64,000 bases of DNA from Ascidiimonas aurantiaca (GCF_037646345.1 NZ_JBBEWR010000004.1:1-64000), one strand, 5' to 3'. Numbered from the stretch's first letter, positions 17,934-27,465 are shown. Notes: generated by a model not told the origin, from the sequence alone. Numbers and translations are program-made.

Positions 17934-19451
17934 TTAATCAAGTTCTTGTATCGCTTTTTGAATACGTAATACAGCTTCTTCTGTTCCTATGATATCAATT
18001 ATCTCAAAAACATCTGGACCACTTAAAGCTCCCACGAGGCTTAGGCGCAAAGGCATCATAACCTTACCAAAGCCTATTTCTTTACTTGCGATCCACTTTT
18101 TTACCTGAGATGAAACATGAGAGGGACTATGGTCTGTTAAACTTTGAAGAATCTGGATCACTTCTTTCATAAGTGTTGAGCTACCCTCTTTCCAGGCCTT
18201 TTTAACAGACGTTTCATCATAAGTATGGGGAGCTTGAAAAAGAAAGTGGCCGGATTCCCATAGGTCTTCAACAAAAGTGGCTCTTTCTTTAAGCAGCCCA
18301 ACAGCTTTTTTTATCTTATCCGGCGATGAGGTGATACCTTTGCGCGCAAGTATTTCTGAAAACATGGCAGCAAGGCTATCGTTAGATTTTTTAAGAAGGT
18401 AGGCGTGATTAAATGATCTTAATTTATCAATATTAAAGCTGGCAGCCGATTTGTTTACCTTTTGTATATCAAAAGCCTTAATAAGCTCATCAATAGAGAA
18501 GATCTCCTGGTCGGTTCCCGGATTCCACCCTAAAAGGGCTAAAAAATTGATCAAAGCATCGGCAAAGTAGCCATCTTCCCGAAATCCACGAGAAACGCTT
18601 TGTGTTTTTGGGTCTGTCCATTCCAGAGGAAATACCGGATATCCTGATTTATCACCGTCTCTCTTGCTCAATTTGCCTTTACCATTGGGTTTAAGTATAA
18701 GCGGCAGGTGGGCAAACTTGGGAGTTGACCAGTTAAAAGCTTTGTAGAGTAAAACATGCAACGGGAGTGAAGGCAACCATTCTTCTCCGCGAATTACATG
18801 TGATATTTCCATAAGGTGGTCATCTACTACATTGGCAAGGTGATATGTAGGCATACCATCACTTTTAAAAAGCACTTTGTCATCAAGTGTAGATGTATTG
18901 ATGTTAATGGTCCCTCTTACGAGATCTTGCATGGGAAGCGTTTCATTTTCAACAATCTTAAACCGAATAACATGAGGCTGTCCTGCTGCTATCCGTTCTT
19001 TCACTTCAGTTTCAGATAAGGTTAGTGAATTTTGAAGTTGTAAGCGGGTACTCCAGTTATATATAAAAGTCTCTCCTTTGGCTTCATATTCTTTTCTCAG
19101 AACATCCAGTTCTTGAGCTGTGTCAAATGCAATGTAAGCGTGGCCGGAAGTAAGAAGTGTATCTGCATAAGATGCATAAAGCTCTTTACGCTCACTCTGG
19201 CGGTAGGGTCCGTATCCTTTTTCTTTGCCAACACCTTCATCATAAGGAATACCACACCATTCCAGAGCCTCTGTTATGTAAGCTTCGGCACCTTCTACAT
19301 AGCGGTTTTGGTCAGTATCTTCGATACGGAGTATAAAATCGCCGTTATTTTTTTTAGCAAACAGGTAGTTAAACAAAGCGGTTCGTACGCCACCAATATG
19401 AAGGGGCCCGGTAGGACTGGGTGCAAAACGCACTCGTATATTTGAATTCAT
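17934..19451 (-). CDS. gltX: Glutamate--tRNA ligase
   Basis: 505 aa, normal length. Class I synthetase that charges tRNA-Glu. The N-terminus carries the HIGH-type signature in PSPTGPLHIGGVRTALFNYL (residues about 12-31), followed by LRIEDTDQNRYVE. The KMSKS loop is KLSKRDGD near 261-268. The C-terminal half is the helical anticodon-binding domain. The start follows a short leader behind a TATATTTG box. The enzyme is discriminating or not depending on residues I did not analyse, but glnS is also present at 14843. Divergent in function from its neighbours; no operon partner. Confidence 0.97.
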   Translation of the reverse strand: MNSNIRVRFAPSPTGPLHIGGVRTALFNYLFAKKNNGDFILRIEDTDQNRYVEGAEAYITEALEWCGIPYDEGVGKEKGYGPYRQSERKELYASYADTLLTSGHAYIAFDTAQELDVLRKEYEAKGETFIYNWSTRLQLQNSLTLSETEVKERIAAGQPHVIRFKIVENETLPMQDLVRGTININTSTLDDKVLFKSDGMPTYHLANVVDDHLMEISHVIRGEEWLPSLPLHVLLYKAFNWSTPKFAHLPLILKPNGKGKLSKRDGDKSGYPVFPLEWTDPKTQSVSRGFREDGYFADALINFLALLGWNPGTDQEIFSIDELIKAFDIQKVNKSAASFNIDKLRSFNHAYLLKKSNDSLAAMFSEILARKGITSSPDKIKKAVGLLKERATFVEDLWESGHFLFQAPHTYDETSVKKAWKEGSSTLMKEVIQILQSLTDHSPSHVSSQVKKWIASKEIGFGKVMMPLRLSLVGALSGPDVFEIIDIIGTEEAVLRIQKAIQELD

Positions 19452-19491
19452 ATATTTGTATTTTTGGCTGTAAAAGCCTGAAAACGGAGTG

Positions 19492-19499
19492 CAAATATA
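19492..19499 (-). promoter_or_regulatory. -7 box TATATTTG of gltX
   Basis: The minus strand reads TATATTTG, a match to TAnnTTTG, 40 bp before the gltX ATG. Confidence 0.55.
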
Positions 19500-19522
19500 C
19501 GATCTTTCCTATAGAAAGTATT

Positions 19523-20569
19523 TCATTTGCCGGGTTTCATCTCAACAGGAATACGCGGATTCATAATACGAAACCACAAAGGTGGAAATAGGGATAATAC
19601 CATGGAAGTGGGGTACCCAAAAGGCATTTGCGGACTAATGTCATGATAATTGAGTAACTGGTATTTTTTACTGGCTTTGAAATGATGATCGCTGTGCCTG
19701 GTAAGCTCATAAAGAACTACGCGGCCCATGATATGATTGGAGTTCCAGGAATGCTTTTCACTTACCCGTTCATACCTCCCGGAGGGTTTTTTTTGACGTA
19801 AGAGGCCGTAATGCTCAATATAGTTTATAGTTTCAAGAAGTAGAAAACCTATAACGGCACAGGCTAATGCATAAGATAAACCGATCCAGCCGAAAACAAG
19901 GAAAACTATTACAAGATAAACGAATTGAAATAAAGAATACCAAAACATATCGTTTTGTATAGACCAAAAGGGTTTTGAAGCATTTTTCAAAAGCTTTTCT
20001 TGTATTTTCCAGGCATTAAAGTACTGCCTTGTGACCGAGGTAAACCAAAATGAATATACTGACTGATTGAATCTTGCTGTGGCAGGATCTTCTTTGGTCG
20101 CCGCATGAAGATGATGTCCAAAGTTGTGCTCCATATAAAAATGCATATACAAAGAAGGTAAGAGCAATATTTTGGCAAGAGTTCTTTCAGTAAAGGAATT
20201 TCGATGCCCCAGCTCATGAGCAACATTTATACCATTGGAACCCAGTACAATGCCTGTTGAAAAAACAAGACCGGCCGTTTCCAGAGTAGTTAATGTAGAG
20301 TGTGTTAGTACGTATAAAGTGTACAAAAGAATACCATACACCATGGGTACATTTAGGTATAACAACCAGTCAAAAAACTTTTTAGATCTTTTGCGTTCAT
20401 ATTCTTCATCACTCAAATTAGCAGCATCCAGCGGTAATACTATTTCTAATACAGGAATGAGCACAAAGGCATATACAGGTGTTAAAAATGTATAAGGGCC
20501 CTGCAGAAGTAACCCGCAAATGGCCATGACCGGTATGCTGTAGGCTGATAAATATTTAAGGTCTTTCAT
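19523..20569 (-). CDS. alkB: AlkB-type membrane di-iron hydroxylase (alkane 1-monooxygenase family)
   Basis: 348 aa, with hydrophobic segments at about 10-45, 66-90, 98-115 and 208-250. Four conserved motifs of the AlkB branch are visible: HELGH (118-122), EHNFGHH (147-153), NYIEHYG (249-255) and RHSDHH (291-296), which together supply the di-iron His ligands. The family hydroxylates terminal carbons of alkanes or related hydrophobic chains at the inner membrane, using electrons from rubredoxin. No rubredoxin or reductase gene lies nearby, and there is no alcohol/aldehyde dehydrogenase operon, so the substrate could equally be an endogenous lipid. Monocistronic with its own promoter box. Confidence 0.88.
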   Translation of the reverse strand: MKDLKYLSAYSIPVMAICGLLLQGPYTFLTPVYAFVLIPVLEIVLPLDAANLSDEEYERKRSKKFFDWLLYLNVPMVYGILLYTLYVLTHSTLTTLETAGLVFSTGIVLGSNGINVAHELGHRNSFTERTLAKILLLPSLYMHFYMEHNFGHHLHAATKEDPATARFNQSVYSFWFTSVTRQYFNAWKIQEKLLKNASKPFWSIQNDMFWYSLFQFVYLVIVFLVFGWIGLSYALACAVIGFLLLETINYIEHYGLLRQKKPSGRYERVSEKHSWNSNHIMGRVVLYELTRHSDHHFKASKKYQLLNYHDISPQMPFGYPTSMVLSLFPPLWFRIMNPRIPVEMKPGK

Positions 20570-20590
20570 AATTCTTTAACATGATCTTAT

Positions 20591-20598
20591 CAAATTTA
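20591..20598 (-). promoter_or_regulatory. -7 box TAAATTTG of the alkB-type gene
   Basis: The minus strand reads TAAATTTG, 21 bp upstream of the start at 20569. Confidence 0.5.
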
Positions 20599-20651
20599 AG
20601 GAATTGATGCAAGAAATAAAATTGTAATTTTATAAGTTAAACTTGAATTAG

Positions 20652-23600
20652 GTGAGTAATAATGTAGAAATAGTAAAGGGTAAGCTTCAAAAGTTTATAA
20701 CGAGATATCATCTTAATGAGTTGATACGCGGGAGTATATTTTTCGTAGCTATTGGCTTAATGTATTTGATCGTTATTGCGGTGCTGGAAAACTTTCTTTG
20801 GTTTGATACCACGGTTAGAATGTGGTTGTTTTGGATAACGGTAGCGGTGGAGTTTATTTTGTTGTTACGCTTTGTTCTATGGCCCTTGGCATCCATATTT
20901 AGACTGCGTAAAGGAATAGATGTTTACAAAGCCGCAAAAATCATCGGAGATCATTTTAAGGAAGTAGATGACAAACTGTTAAACGTTATCCAGTTGCTGG
21001 AAGATAAGGAGCGTTCAGAACTTTTGCTGGCCAGTATAGAGCAGAAATCAAAGGGAATTAGTCCCGTATCATTCAGTAAGGCTGTTAATTTCAAAGTAAA
21101 TGCCAAGTATGCAGTATATGCAGTGATTCCCATACTAGTAATTGTTTTCTTTTGGATTACCGGCAATATTTCCTGGTTTAATGATGGCTATAAACGTATG
21201 GTAAATTATAAAGAAGTTTACCAGCGGCCGGCACCTTTTAATTTCGTACTTCTTAACAAGGAACTCACAGCTATAGAGAATACTTCATTTACAGTGTTGC
21301 TGCAAACCGATGGTAAAATAGTACCGGAAAATGTCAAGATAGCTATTGAGGGACAGGAGTTTTTTATGACACATGAAGGTAATGGTAAATGGATGTATAG
21401 AATAGACAGGCCGGTGAATAGCACTAATTTCTTTTTCACTGCGGGAGAATTCCGATCAGTATTACACAGGCTTCAAGTATTAAAAGTTCCGAAATTGGTA
21501 GAGTTGCAAATGAAACTGGATTACCCGGGCTATACTAAAAAACGTGATGAAGTAATACTCAATACCGGAAACGCCGTAATGCCGGAAGGCACACATGTAT
21601 TATGGAAAGTCAAAACGTATGAGACAGATACAGTAGAGCTCATAGAGAAGGACAGTGTAGTGTATTTTAAAAAGAATGAAAAAGCATTTGTACTCGAAAA
21701 GCAGATCAATAATGACCTATCCTATGAGATCACCAGTAGTAATGAAGAATTAAAGAGATATGAAAGACTGGGATATAGTTTTGAAGTGATTAAAGATGCA
21801 CATCCACAAATACGGGTAGAAGAACGGGAAAGCGCCCTACTTAACGGATCTGTAGATTTATCGGGATTTTTATCTGATGATTACGGACTTACGAGGCTAC
21901 AATTAGTGTATTATAATGTAAATGAACCGTATAATGAAATAAGGGTAGATCTGCCTTTTACTAAGAGTGCATTGGTAGAGTTTGACTTCCGGTTTCCTGG
22001 AGCCCTTCAACTCATTCCGGGTAATTCTTATGAATTTTATTTCGAAACATGGGATAATGATGAGGTTAATGGCAATAAATCTGCACGAAGCCAGGTTTTT
22101 TTATGGAATGTTTTAAAAGCATCTGAAAAAGAAGATCTGCGATTGGATAAGCAGGAAAAGTTATTGGATAATATAACTGACGAACTGCAGAATATAGAAA
22201 AACAACAGGAGGCGCTGGAAGAGGTTAATAGTTTACAAAAACAAAAAGAGAAATTAACTTTTAGTGATGAAAGAAGGCTTCAGGAGTTATTAAAGCGTCA
22301 GAGCCTGCAAAATGAGATGATGAAAAGTTTTCATAAGGACCTAAAGAAAACATTAGAGGATAATGATACCGAAAATGAAAAAGAAGAGCAGTACGATCGT
22401 TTTCTGGAGGAACGTTTAGAGCGTCAGGAACAGGAAAGACAAAAGAATGAGGAATTGCTTAAAGAATTGCAGGAATTATCTGATAGAATGAATAAAGAAG
22501 AGCTAAGTATGAAATTAGAGCAACTGGCAAAGCAAAATCAGCGTAATCAGAGAAGTTTGGAGCAGTTAGTTGAGCTTACCAAAAGGTATTACGTAACAGC
22601 CAAAGCCTCTAAAATACAAAAGGAACTCGAAGAAATGGCAAGTAGGCAGGATTCTTTAGCTCAAAAAACAGCGAGTGATGAGTTAAAAGACCAGCAGGAC
22701 CTGAAGGATGATTTTGAGAAAGTCTCTAAAGAGTTGGATAAACTCTTAAAGGACAATGAAGATCTGCAAAAACCCTTAAATATCACATCAGATACGAAAA
22801 AGAGAGAAGATATAGCAAATGAGCAAAAAAATGCCGAAGAATCATTAAAAAGAGAAAATACAGATAATCAACCGGAAAGCGATCGTAATAAAAATCAGCA
22901 AAGTAATGAGCATCAAAAAAGAGCAGCCAGAAAAATGAAGGAGATAAGTGATGCTATGAAATCTGCAATGCAGAGTGGTGCCTCAGAGGGTATGCAGGAA
23001 GATGCTGAAGCTTTGAGACAGATACTTGATAATTTAGTGCTGTTTTCTTTTGATCAGGAACAGGTAATGAACAGGTTTGGAGATAACGAAAATGAAGATG
23101 TTCGTTTGGCATCCAAGCTCAGAAAGCAGAACGAATTACGATCATTGTTCAAACACATAGACGATAGTTTATTTGCTCTGTCATTACGGCGTCCTGAAAT
23201 ATCTGATGTGATCAATAAGGAAATAACAGATGTGTATTACAATATAGATAAAGCCATAGAGCGGATGTCAGATAATCAGATCTTTCAGGGAATGGCAAAC
23301 CAGCAATATGTTTTAACCGCAGCCAATAGTCTGGCAGATTTTCTTAGCAATGTATTAGATAATATGCAACAAAGCATGTCTGGAAGTTCCGGGCAATCGG
23401 GTGAAGGTTTTCAATTGCCAGATATTATACAATCGCAAGAACAGATTAACCAAAAAATGGAGCAGGGTATGCAACAACAAGGTGCGTCTCAAAAACCGGG
23501 AGAAGAAGGTGAGAAGAGCAATAGCTCTAAGGATGGAGAAGCTAAAAGTAAGGGTGGTACAGCGCAGGAAGGTGATGAAGAAATGAACAGCAGGTTGTTT

Positions 23601-23999
23601 GAAATATTTAAAGAACAGCAGCAACTTAGGAATGCGTTGGAGGAACAATTGAAGAACAAAAGAGGTAGTGGTATTAGTGCTAACGAAGAATCTCTTTTAC
23701 GACAAATGGAATCTATAGAGCAACAATTGTTAGAAAGAGGTTTTGATGAAAGCACTTTACGCAGAATGTCTGCATTAAAACATCAATTAATGAAATTGGA
23801 TAAGGCAGTATTTCAACAGGGGAAAATGCCAGAAAGAGAAAGCAGGACCAATAGGGATATTTTTGGTAATGTATTTGATGAGCCAACGCCAGAGGTCAAA
23901 CAATATTTTAATCAAACGGAGATATTAAACAGACAAGTATTACCTTTGCGGCAAAGTTACAAAGTAAAAGTGAAGCAATACTTTGATGGGAACAATTGA
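20652..23999 (+). CDS. DUF4175 family membrane protein with long coiled coil
   Basis: 1115 aa from a GTG start; no better ATG lies in frame nearby. Three membrane segments at about 27-51, 57-83 and 150-174 precede a large presumably extracytoplasmic beta-rich region (about 190-495). A very long Lys/Glu/Gln-rich coiled coil runs from about 495 to 760, and a Gln/Ser/Gly-rich low-complexity segment from about 905 to 985. This matches the DUF4175 family seen widely in Bacteroidota; its function is unknown. The 3' end overlaps ybeY by 14 bp, so the two are probably co-transcribed. The architecture suggests a structural or scaffold protein of the envelope, but this is inference. Confidence 0.8.
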   Translation: MSNNVEIVKGKLQKFITRYHLNELIRGSIFFVAIGLMYLIVIAVLENFLWFDTTVRMWLFWITVAVEFILLLRFVLWPLASIFRLRKGIDVYKAAKIIGDHFKEVDDKLLNVIQLLEDKERSELLLASIEQKSKGISPVSFSKAVNFKVNAKYAVYAVIPILVIVFFWITGNISWFNDGYKRMVNYKEVYQRPAPFNFVLLNKELTAIENTSFTVLLQTDGKIVPENVKIAIEGQEFFMTHEGNGKWMYRIDRPVNSTNFFFTAGEFRSVLHRLQVLKVPKLVELQMKLDYPGYTKKRDEVILNTGNAVMPEGTHVLWKVKTYETDTVELIEKDSVVYFKKNEKAFVLEKQINNDLSYEITSSNEELKRYERLGYSFEVIKDAHPQIRVEERESALLNGSVDLSGFLSDDYGLTRLQLVYYNVNEPYNEIRVDLPFTKSALVEFDFRFPGALQLIPGNSYEFYFETWDNDEVNGNKSARSQVFLWNVLKASEKEDLRLDKQEKLLDNITDELQNIEKQQEALEEVNSLQKQKEKLTFSDERRLQELLKRQSLQNEMMKSFHKDLKKTLEDNDTENEKEEQYDRFLEERLERQEQERQKNEELLKELQELSDRMNKEELSMKLEQLAKQNQRNQRSLEQLVELTKRYYVTAKASKIQKELEEMASRQDSLAQKTASDELKDQQDLKDDFEKVSKELDKLLKDNEDLQKPLNITSDTKKREDIANEQKNAEESLKRENTDNQPESDRNKNQQSNEHQKRAARKMKEISDAMKSAMQSGASEGMQEDAEALRQILDNLVLFSFDQEQVMNRFGDNENEDVRLASKLRKQNELRSLFKHIDDSLFALSLRRPEISDVINKEITDVYYNIDKAIERMSDNQIFQGMANQQYVLTAANSLADFLSNVLDNMQQSMSGSSGQSGEGFQLPDIIQSQEQINQKMEQGMQQQGASQKPGEEGEKSNSSKDGEAKSKGGTAQEGDEEMNSRLFEIFKEQQQLRNALEEQLKNKRGSGISANEESLLRQMESIEQQLLERGFDESTLRRMSALKHQLMKLDKAVFQQGKMPERESRTNRDIFGNVFDEPTPEVKQYFNQTEILNRQVLPLRQSYKVKVKQYFDGNN

Positions 24000-24417
24000 T
24001 TTTGTGTATGAAACCAACTTTGGGCTTACTGATCAAAGTAGCTTTAAGGAGTGGATTCAACGCGTAGCCAGCAGTGAGGGATATATTGTAGATGAAATAG
24101 CATATGTGTTTTGTGATGACGAGTATTTGTTAGATATTAACAAAAAGTACTTAGATCACGATACATACACAGATATCATTAGTTTCGACTACACAGAAAA
24201 CAAACACTTAAAAGGGGATATATTTATTTCAATAGACCGGGTGCGTGAGAATGCCACTCTGTATAACGTATCTTTTGAAGAAGAGCTAAAGAGAGTGATG
24301 ATACATGGCGTATTGCATTGCATCGGGTATAAGGACAAGACCGATAAGGAAAAGCGCCTTATGAGAGAAAAGGAAAATGAAAAAATTAATATGTTCCACG
24401 TGAAACACAACCCCTGA
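23986..24417 (+). CDS. ybeY: rRNA maturation endoribonuclease YbeY
   Basis: 143 aa from the ATG at 23986 (a TTG one codon earlier is also in frame). YbeY is a zinc endoribonuclease for 16S rRNA 3'-end processing and ribosome quality control. Family hallmarks are LNxxYxxxDxxTDIISF (here LDINKKYLDHDTYTDIISF near 49-67) and the metal site HGVLHCIGYKD (107-117). The usual third ligand His is Asp117 here, as I recall in other Bacteroidota. The start overlaps the end of DUF4175 by 14 bp, implying translational coupling. The last codons (MFHVKHNP) contain a parS-like palindrome, so this end of the protein is constrained by DNA binding. Confidence 0.93.
   Translation: MGTIDFVYETNFGLTDQSSFKEWIQRVASSEGYIVDEIAYVFCDDEYLLDINKKYLDHDTYTDIISFDYTENKHLKGDIFISIDRVRENATLYNVSFEEELKRVMIHGVLHCIGYKDKTDKEKRLMREKENEKINMFHVKHNP
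24392..24407. promoter_or_regulatory. parS-like ParB-binding site 1
   Basis: TGTTCCACGTGAAACA fits the bacterial parS consensus TGTTnCACGTGAAACA. It lies inside the last codons of ybeY. Confidence 0.85.
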
Positions 24418-24422
24418 AAATA

Positions 24423-24438
24423 TGTTCCACGTGAAACA
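24423..24438. promoter_or_regulatory. parS-like ParB-binding site 2
   Basis: Second TGTTCCACGTGAAACA, 31 bp downstream of the first in the same orientation and 14 bp before the mnmG ATG. Confidence 0.87.
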
Positions 24439-24452
24439 ATTTTATAATTGCT

Positions 24453-26324
24453 ATGTTTAATTCAGAATATGATGTTGTAGTAGTAGGTGCGGGTCATGCC
24501 GGCTCAGAAGCGGCCGCCGCCGCCGCCAATATGGGCTGCTCTACATTATTGGTGACCATGAATTTGCAGAATATTGCCCAAATGTCCTGTAACCCGGCTA
24601 TGGGAGGTATCGCAAAAGGCCAGATTATTAGAGAAATTGACGCTTTAGGAGGGTACAGTGGTATCGTTACCGACAAAACCGCGATTCAGTTTAAAATGCT
24701 CAATAAGTCTAAAGGCCCTGCCATGTGGAGCCCCAGGGCACAGAGTGACCGAATGCGTTTTGCCGAAGAGTGGAGGTTAATGCTTGAAGCTACCCCAAAT
24801 TTAGACTTTTATCAGGAAATGGTGTCCGGATTATTAATTGAGAATGGTAAGGTAACCGGGGTGAGAACTTCACTGGGAATTGAAATAAAATGTAAAACGG
24901 TCGTATTAACCAATGGTACCTTCTTAAACGGACTTATACACATTGGAGAGAAACAGTTTGGAGGAGGAAGAGCCGGTGAAAAAGCATCTACAGGAATTAC
25001 CGAAAGCCTCGTTTCCTTTGGTTTTGATGCGGGAAGAATGAAAACAGGAACACCTCCCAGAGTTGATGGAAGATCTCTTGATTATTCAAAAATGAAAGTA
25101 GAACCCGGCGATGAAGATCCGGAAAAATTTTCATTTTCAGAACAAATATCCCCTCTTACAAAACAAAGGGATTGTTATATGACCTATACGAGTTCTGAAG
25201 TTCATGATCTCTTGCGGGAAGGTTTTGATCGTTCGCCCATGTTTAATGGAAGGATCAAAAGTATAGGGCCCAGATATTGTCCCTCGATAGAAGATAAAAT
25301 TAACCGATTTGCAGATAAAGACCGGCATCAAATTTTTGTAGAACCAGAAGGATGGAATACCGTAGAGGTGTATGTAAACGGGTTTTCTACTTCTTTACCT
25401 GAAGATGTTCAATACAAAGCCCTGCGTTCGGTAGAAGGTTTTGAAAATGTGAAATTCTTCAGGCCCGGTTATGCCATAGAATACGATTATTTTCCGCCTA
25501 CCCAGTTAAAGCATACCTTGGAAACCAAACTGGTAGAAGGCTTGTTTTTTGCAGGGCAGATCAATGGTACTACAGGGTATGAAGAAGCAGCTTCACAAGG
25601 CTTGATGGCAGGCATAAACGCAGCGTTGAAAGTACAGGAAAAAGACTCTTTTATATTAAAAAGGAACGAAGCTTATATTGGTGTTTTAATAGATGATTTG
25701 ATTACCAAAGGAACGGAAGAGCCTTATAGAATGTTTACTTCAAGAGCGGAGTATCGTACCCTTTTGCGACAGGATAATGCCGATTTGAGACTTACGCCAT
25801 TAGGCTATGATCTTGGTCTGGCCGGCAGCGAGCGTATGCGAAAAATGGAGAAAAAGAAAGAACAATCCGATGCATTTATTCAGTTCTTCAGGAATACAAG
25901 CGTAAAGCCGGAAGATGCAAATCCGGTACTGCAAAGTTTACATTCGGCCCCTATGAAGCAGTCTGATAAAATGTATAAAGTATTTTCCAGGCCTAAAGTA
26001 ACTATGCAACACATGCAAAGCTTTCCTGAAGTAGATGCGTATATTAAGGAAAAAGAGCTAGATCAGGAGGTACTTCAACAAGCAGAAATAGAAATTAAAT
26101 ATGCTGGTTATATTGAAAAAGAGAAGAATAATGCAGATAAATTAAATCGGTTAGAAGATATAAAAATACCAGACAGCTTTGATTACAATAAACTGGTGTC
26201 GCTCTCTTTTGAAGCAAGGGAAAAACTAAAATCCATACGTCCCGCTACCCTTTCTCAGGCATCCAGAATAAGCGGAGTTTCTCCCAGCGATATAAGTGTT
26301 ATGTTGGTTTATATGGGTAGATAA
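24453..26324 (+). CDS. mnmG: tRNA uridine-5-carboxymethylaminomethyl(34) synthesis enzyme MnmG
   Basis: 623 aa, standard length. FAD enzyme that, with MnmE, installs the cmnm5 group on wobble uridine 34 of several tRNAs. The dinucleotide-binding motif VVVGAGHAGSEAA is at residues 9-21. Also typical are CNPAMGGIAKG near 47, GGGRAGEKAS near 171, MKTGTPPRVDGR near 197 and the C-terminal helical domain ending RISGVSPSDI. parS-like sites lie immediately before the start and after the stop, an arrangement consistent with the frequent origin-proximal position of mnmG (gidA). No operon partner is overlapping; the next gene starts 63 bp on. Confidence 0.97.
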   Translation: MFNSEYDVVVVGAGHAGSEAAAAAANMGCSTLLVTMNLQNIAQMSCNPAMGGIAKGQIIREIDALGGYSGIVTDKTAIQFKMLNKSKGPAMWSPRAQSDRMRFAEEWRLMLEATPNLDFYQEMVSGLLIENGKVTGVRTSLGIEIKCKTVVLTNGTFLNGLIHIGEKQFGGGRAGEKASTGITESLVSFGFDAGRMKTGTPPRVDGRSLDYSKMKVEPGDEDPEKFSFSEQISPLTKQRDCYMTYTSSEVHDLLREGFDRSPMFNGRIKSIGPRYCPSIEDKINRFADKDRHQIFVEPEGWNTVEVYVNGFSTSLPEDVQYKALRSVEGFENVKFFRPGYAIEYDYFPPTQLKHTLETKLVEGLFFAGQINGTTGYEEAASQGLMAGINAALKVQEKDSFILKRNEAYIGVLIDDLITKGTEEPYRMFTSRAEYRTLLRQDNADLRLTPLGYDLGLAGSERMRKMEKKKEQSDAFIQFFRNTSVKPEDANPVLQSLHSAPMKQSDKMYKVFSRPKVTMQHMQSFPEVDAYIKEKELDQEVLQQAEIEIKYAGYIEKEKNNADKLNRLEDIKIPDSFDYNKLVSLSFEAREKLKSIRPATLSQASRISGVSPSDISVMLVYMGR

Positions 26325-26343
26325 ACCTGTTTGTTCAAAGTAA

Positions 26344-26359
26344 CGTTTCACGTGGAACA
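26344..26359. promoter_or_regulatory. parS-like ParB-binding site 3
   Basis: CGTTTCACGTGGAACA; its complement TGTTCCACGTGAAACG differs from sites 1 and 2 only in the last base. It is in inverted orientation, 20 bp after the mnmG stop and upstream of the methyltransferase ATG. Confidence 0.82.
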
Positions 26360-26387
26360 GTTTTCGTTTTGCGATAACAAAGAAATC

Positions 26388-27239
26388 ATGAATCAAATAA
26401 GCAAAGTACAAAAGCCTCTTTTTCTTAAATGTAAAGATCATACGGTTTCAGGAGAATCTTTTGCTTTGCACTATAATGAAGAATATGATCTGCTTGAAAC
26501 ACATCCTGTTCCTGAAGACCTTTCTCAGTATTATAAGAGTGAATCATACATTTCACATACCGATAGTAAGCGCACTCTTTTTGAAAAAGTATATCATTTT
26601 GTTAAAGGCATAGCGCTTAACAGAAAAAGACAATTAATTGAATACCTTAACAAAGGCCCGGGTACATTACTGGACATAGGAGCAGGTACGGGCGATTTTC
26701 TCTATACCTGCCAAAGAAAGGGATGGAAAATAACAGGAGTAGAGCCTAATGCTGAAGCCAGAAAAAGATCTGAAGAAAAAGGAGTGCCTCTCTATGGTTC
26801 TGCAAAGGCAATAAAAAATCAAACATTTGATGTAATAACACTCTGGCATGTTTTAGAACATGTTCCAGATGTGAAAAAACAGATCAGAGAGCTTAAAAAA
26901 TTACTGGCAGTAAATGGTACTCTGGTTGTAGCAGTACCAAATTTTAAATCGTACGATGCCTCTCACTATAAAGAATTCTGGGCCGCTTATGATGTGCCGA
27001 GACATATTTGGCACTTTTCAAAAAGATCTCTTCACTGTATTTTTGAAGAAGAAAAAATGAAAGTCATACAAACGCTGCCCATGAAGTTTGATGCTTTTTA
27101 CGTGAGTCTTCTTTCTGAAAAATATAAAACCGGAAAAATGGATCTGTTCTCAGCGATTAGTATCGGATTGAAATCTAACTGGCATGCCAGGTCTTCCGGT
27201 GAGTATTCTTCGTTGATTTACATCATTAAAAACCAATAA
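26388..27239 (+). CDS. Class I SAM-dependent methyltransferase
   Basis: 283 aa from ATG 26388. A TTG start at 26331 would add 19 residues, but these are encoded by the parS-like site, so the ATG is preferred. The N-terminal 70 residues (LKCKDHTVSGESFAL, DLLETHPVPEDLSQYY) precede a Rossmann methyltransferase fold: motif I LLDIGAGTGDF near 87-97, acidic motif GVEPNAEA near 110, VITLWHVLEHVPD near 148-160 and AVPNFKSYDA near 182. The closest recognisable style is UbiG/methyltransf_23 type. The substrate is unknown. Methyltransferases of this kind are often next to mnmG in flavobacteria; whether it acts on tRNA, protein or a lipid cannot be told. Confidence 0.85.
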   Translation: MNQISKVQKPLFLKCKDHTVSGESFALHYNEEYDLLETHPVPEDLSQYYKSESYISHTDSKRTLFEKVYHFVKGIALNRKRQLIEYLNKGPGTLLDIGAGTGDFLYTCQRKGWKITGVEPNAEARKRSEEKGVPLYGSAKAIKNQTFDVITLWHVLEHVPDVKKQIRELKKLLAVNGTLVVAVPNFKSYDASHYKEFWAAYDVPRHIWHFSKRSLHCIFEEEKMKVIQTLPMKFDAFYVSLLSEKYKTGKMDLFSAISIGLKSNWHARSSGEYSSLIYIIKNQ

Positions 27240-27433
27240 AGCGTGTTTTATGCGTTTTAAGCGTGTTTTAGCGCGCTTGACACTATACTACCGTTTAACA
27301 AAACAAAGTGAGCTTGTACGTAAAGTATATGCGTTTGTTTTTATTATATGTGCTTATACAGAAGCCAGATATGATAGATTTTGATTATAACTATTTCATT
27401 TTGTTTTTTTAATCAATATCAACAGCACTTTTA

Positions 27434-27441
27434 TATTTTTG
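27434..27441 (+). promoter_or_regulatory. -7 box TATTTTTG of the OmpH-like gene
   Basis: TATTTTTG, 24 bp upstream of the ATG at 27466. It overlaps the alternative TTG start at 27439, which supports the ATG. Confidence 0.6.
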
Positions 27442-27465
27442 TCACATCTAAAATTTGAACACAAA

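Noticed and set aside
26331..26387. TTG-started N-terminal extension of the methyltransferase
   Set aside because: The extra residues are encoded by the parS-like site and have no counterpart in methyltransferases; the ATG at 26388 is the better start.
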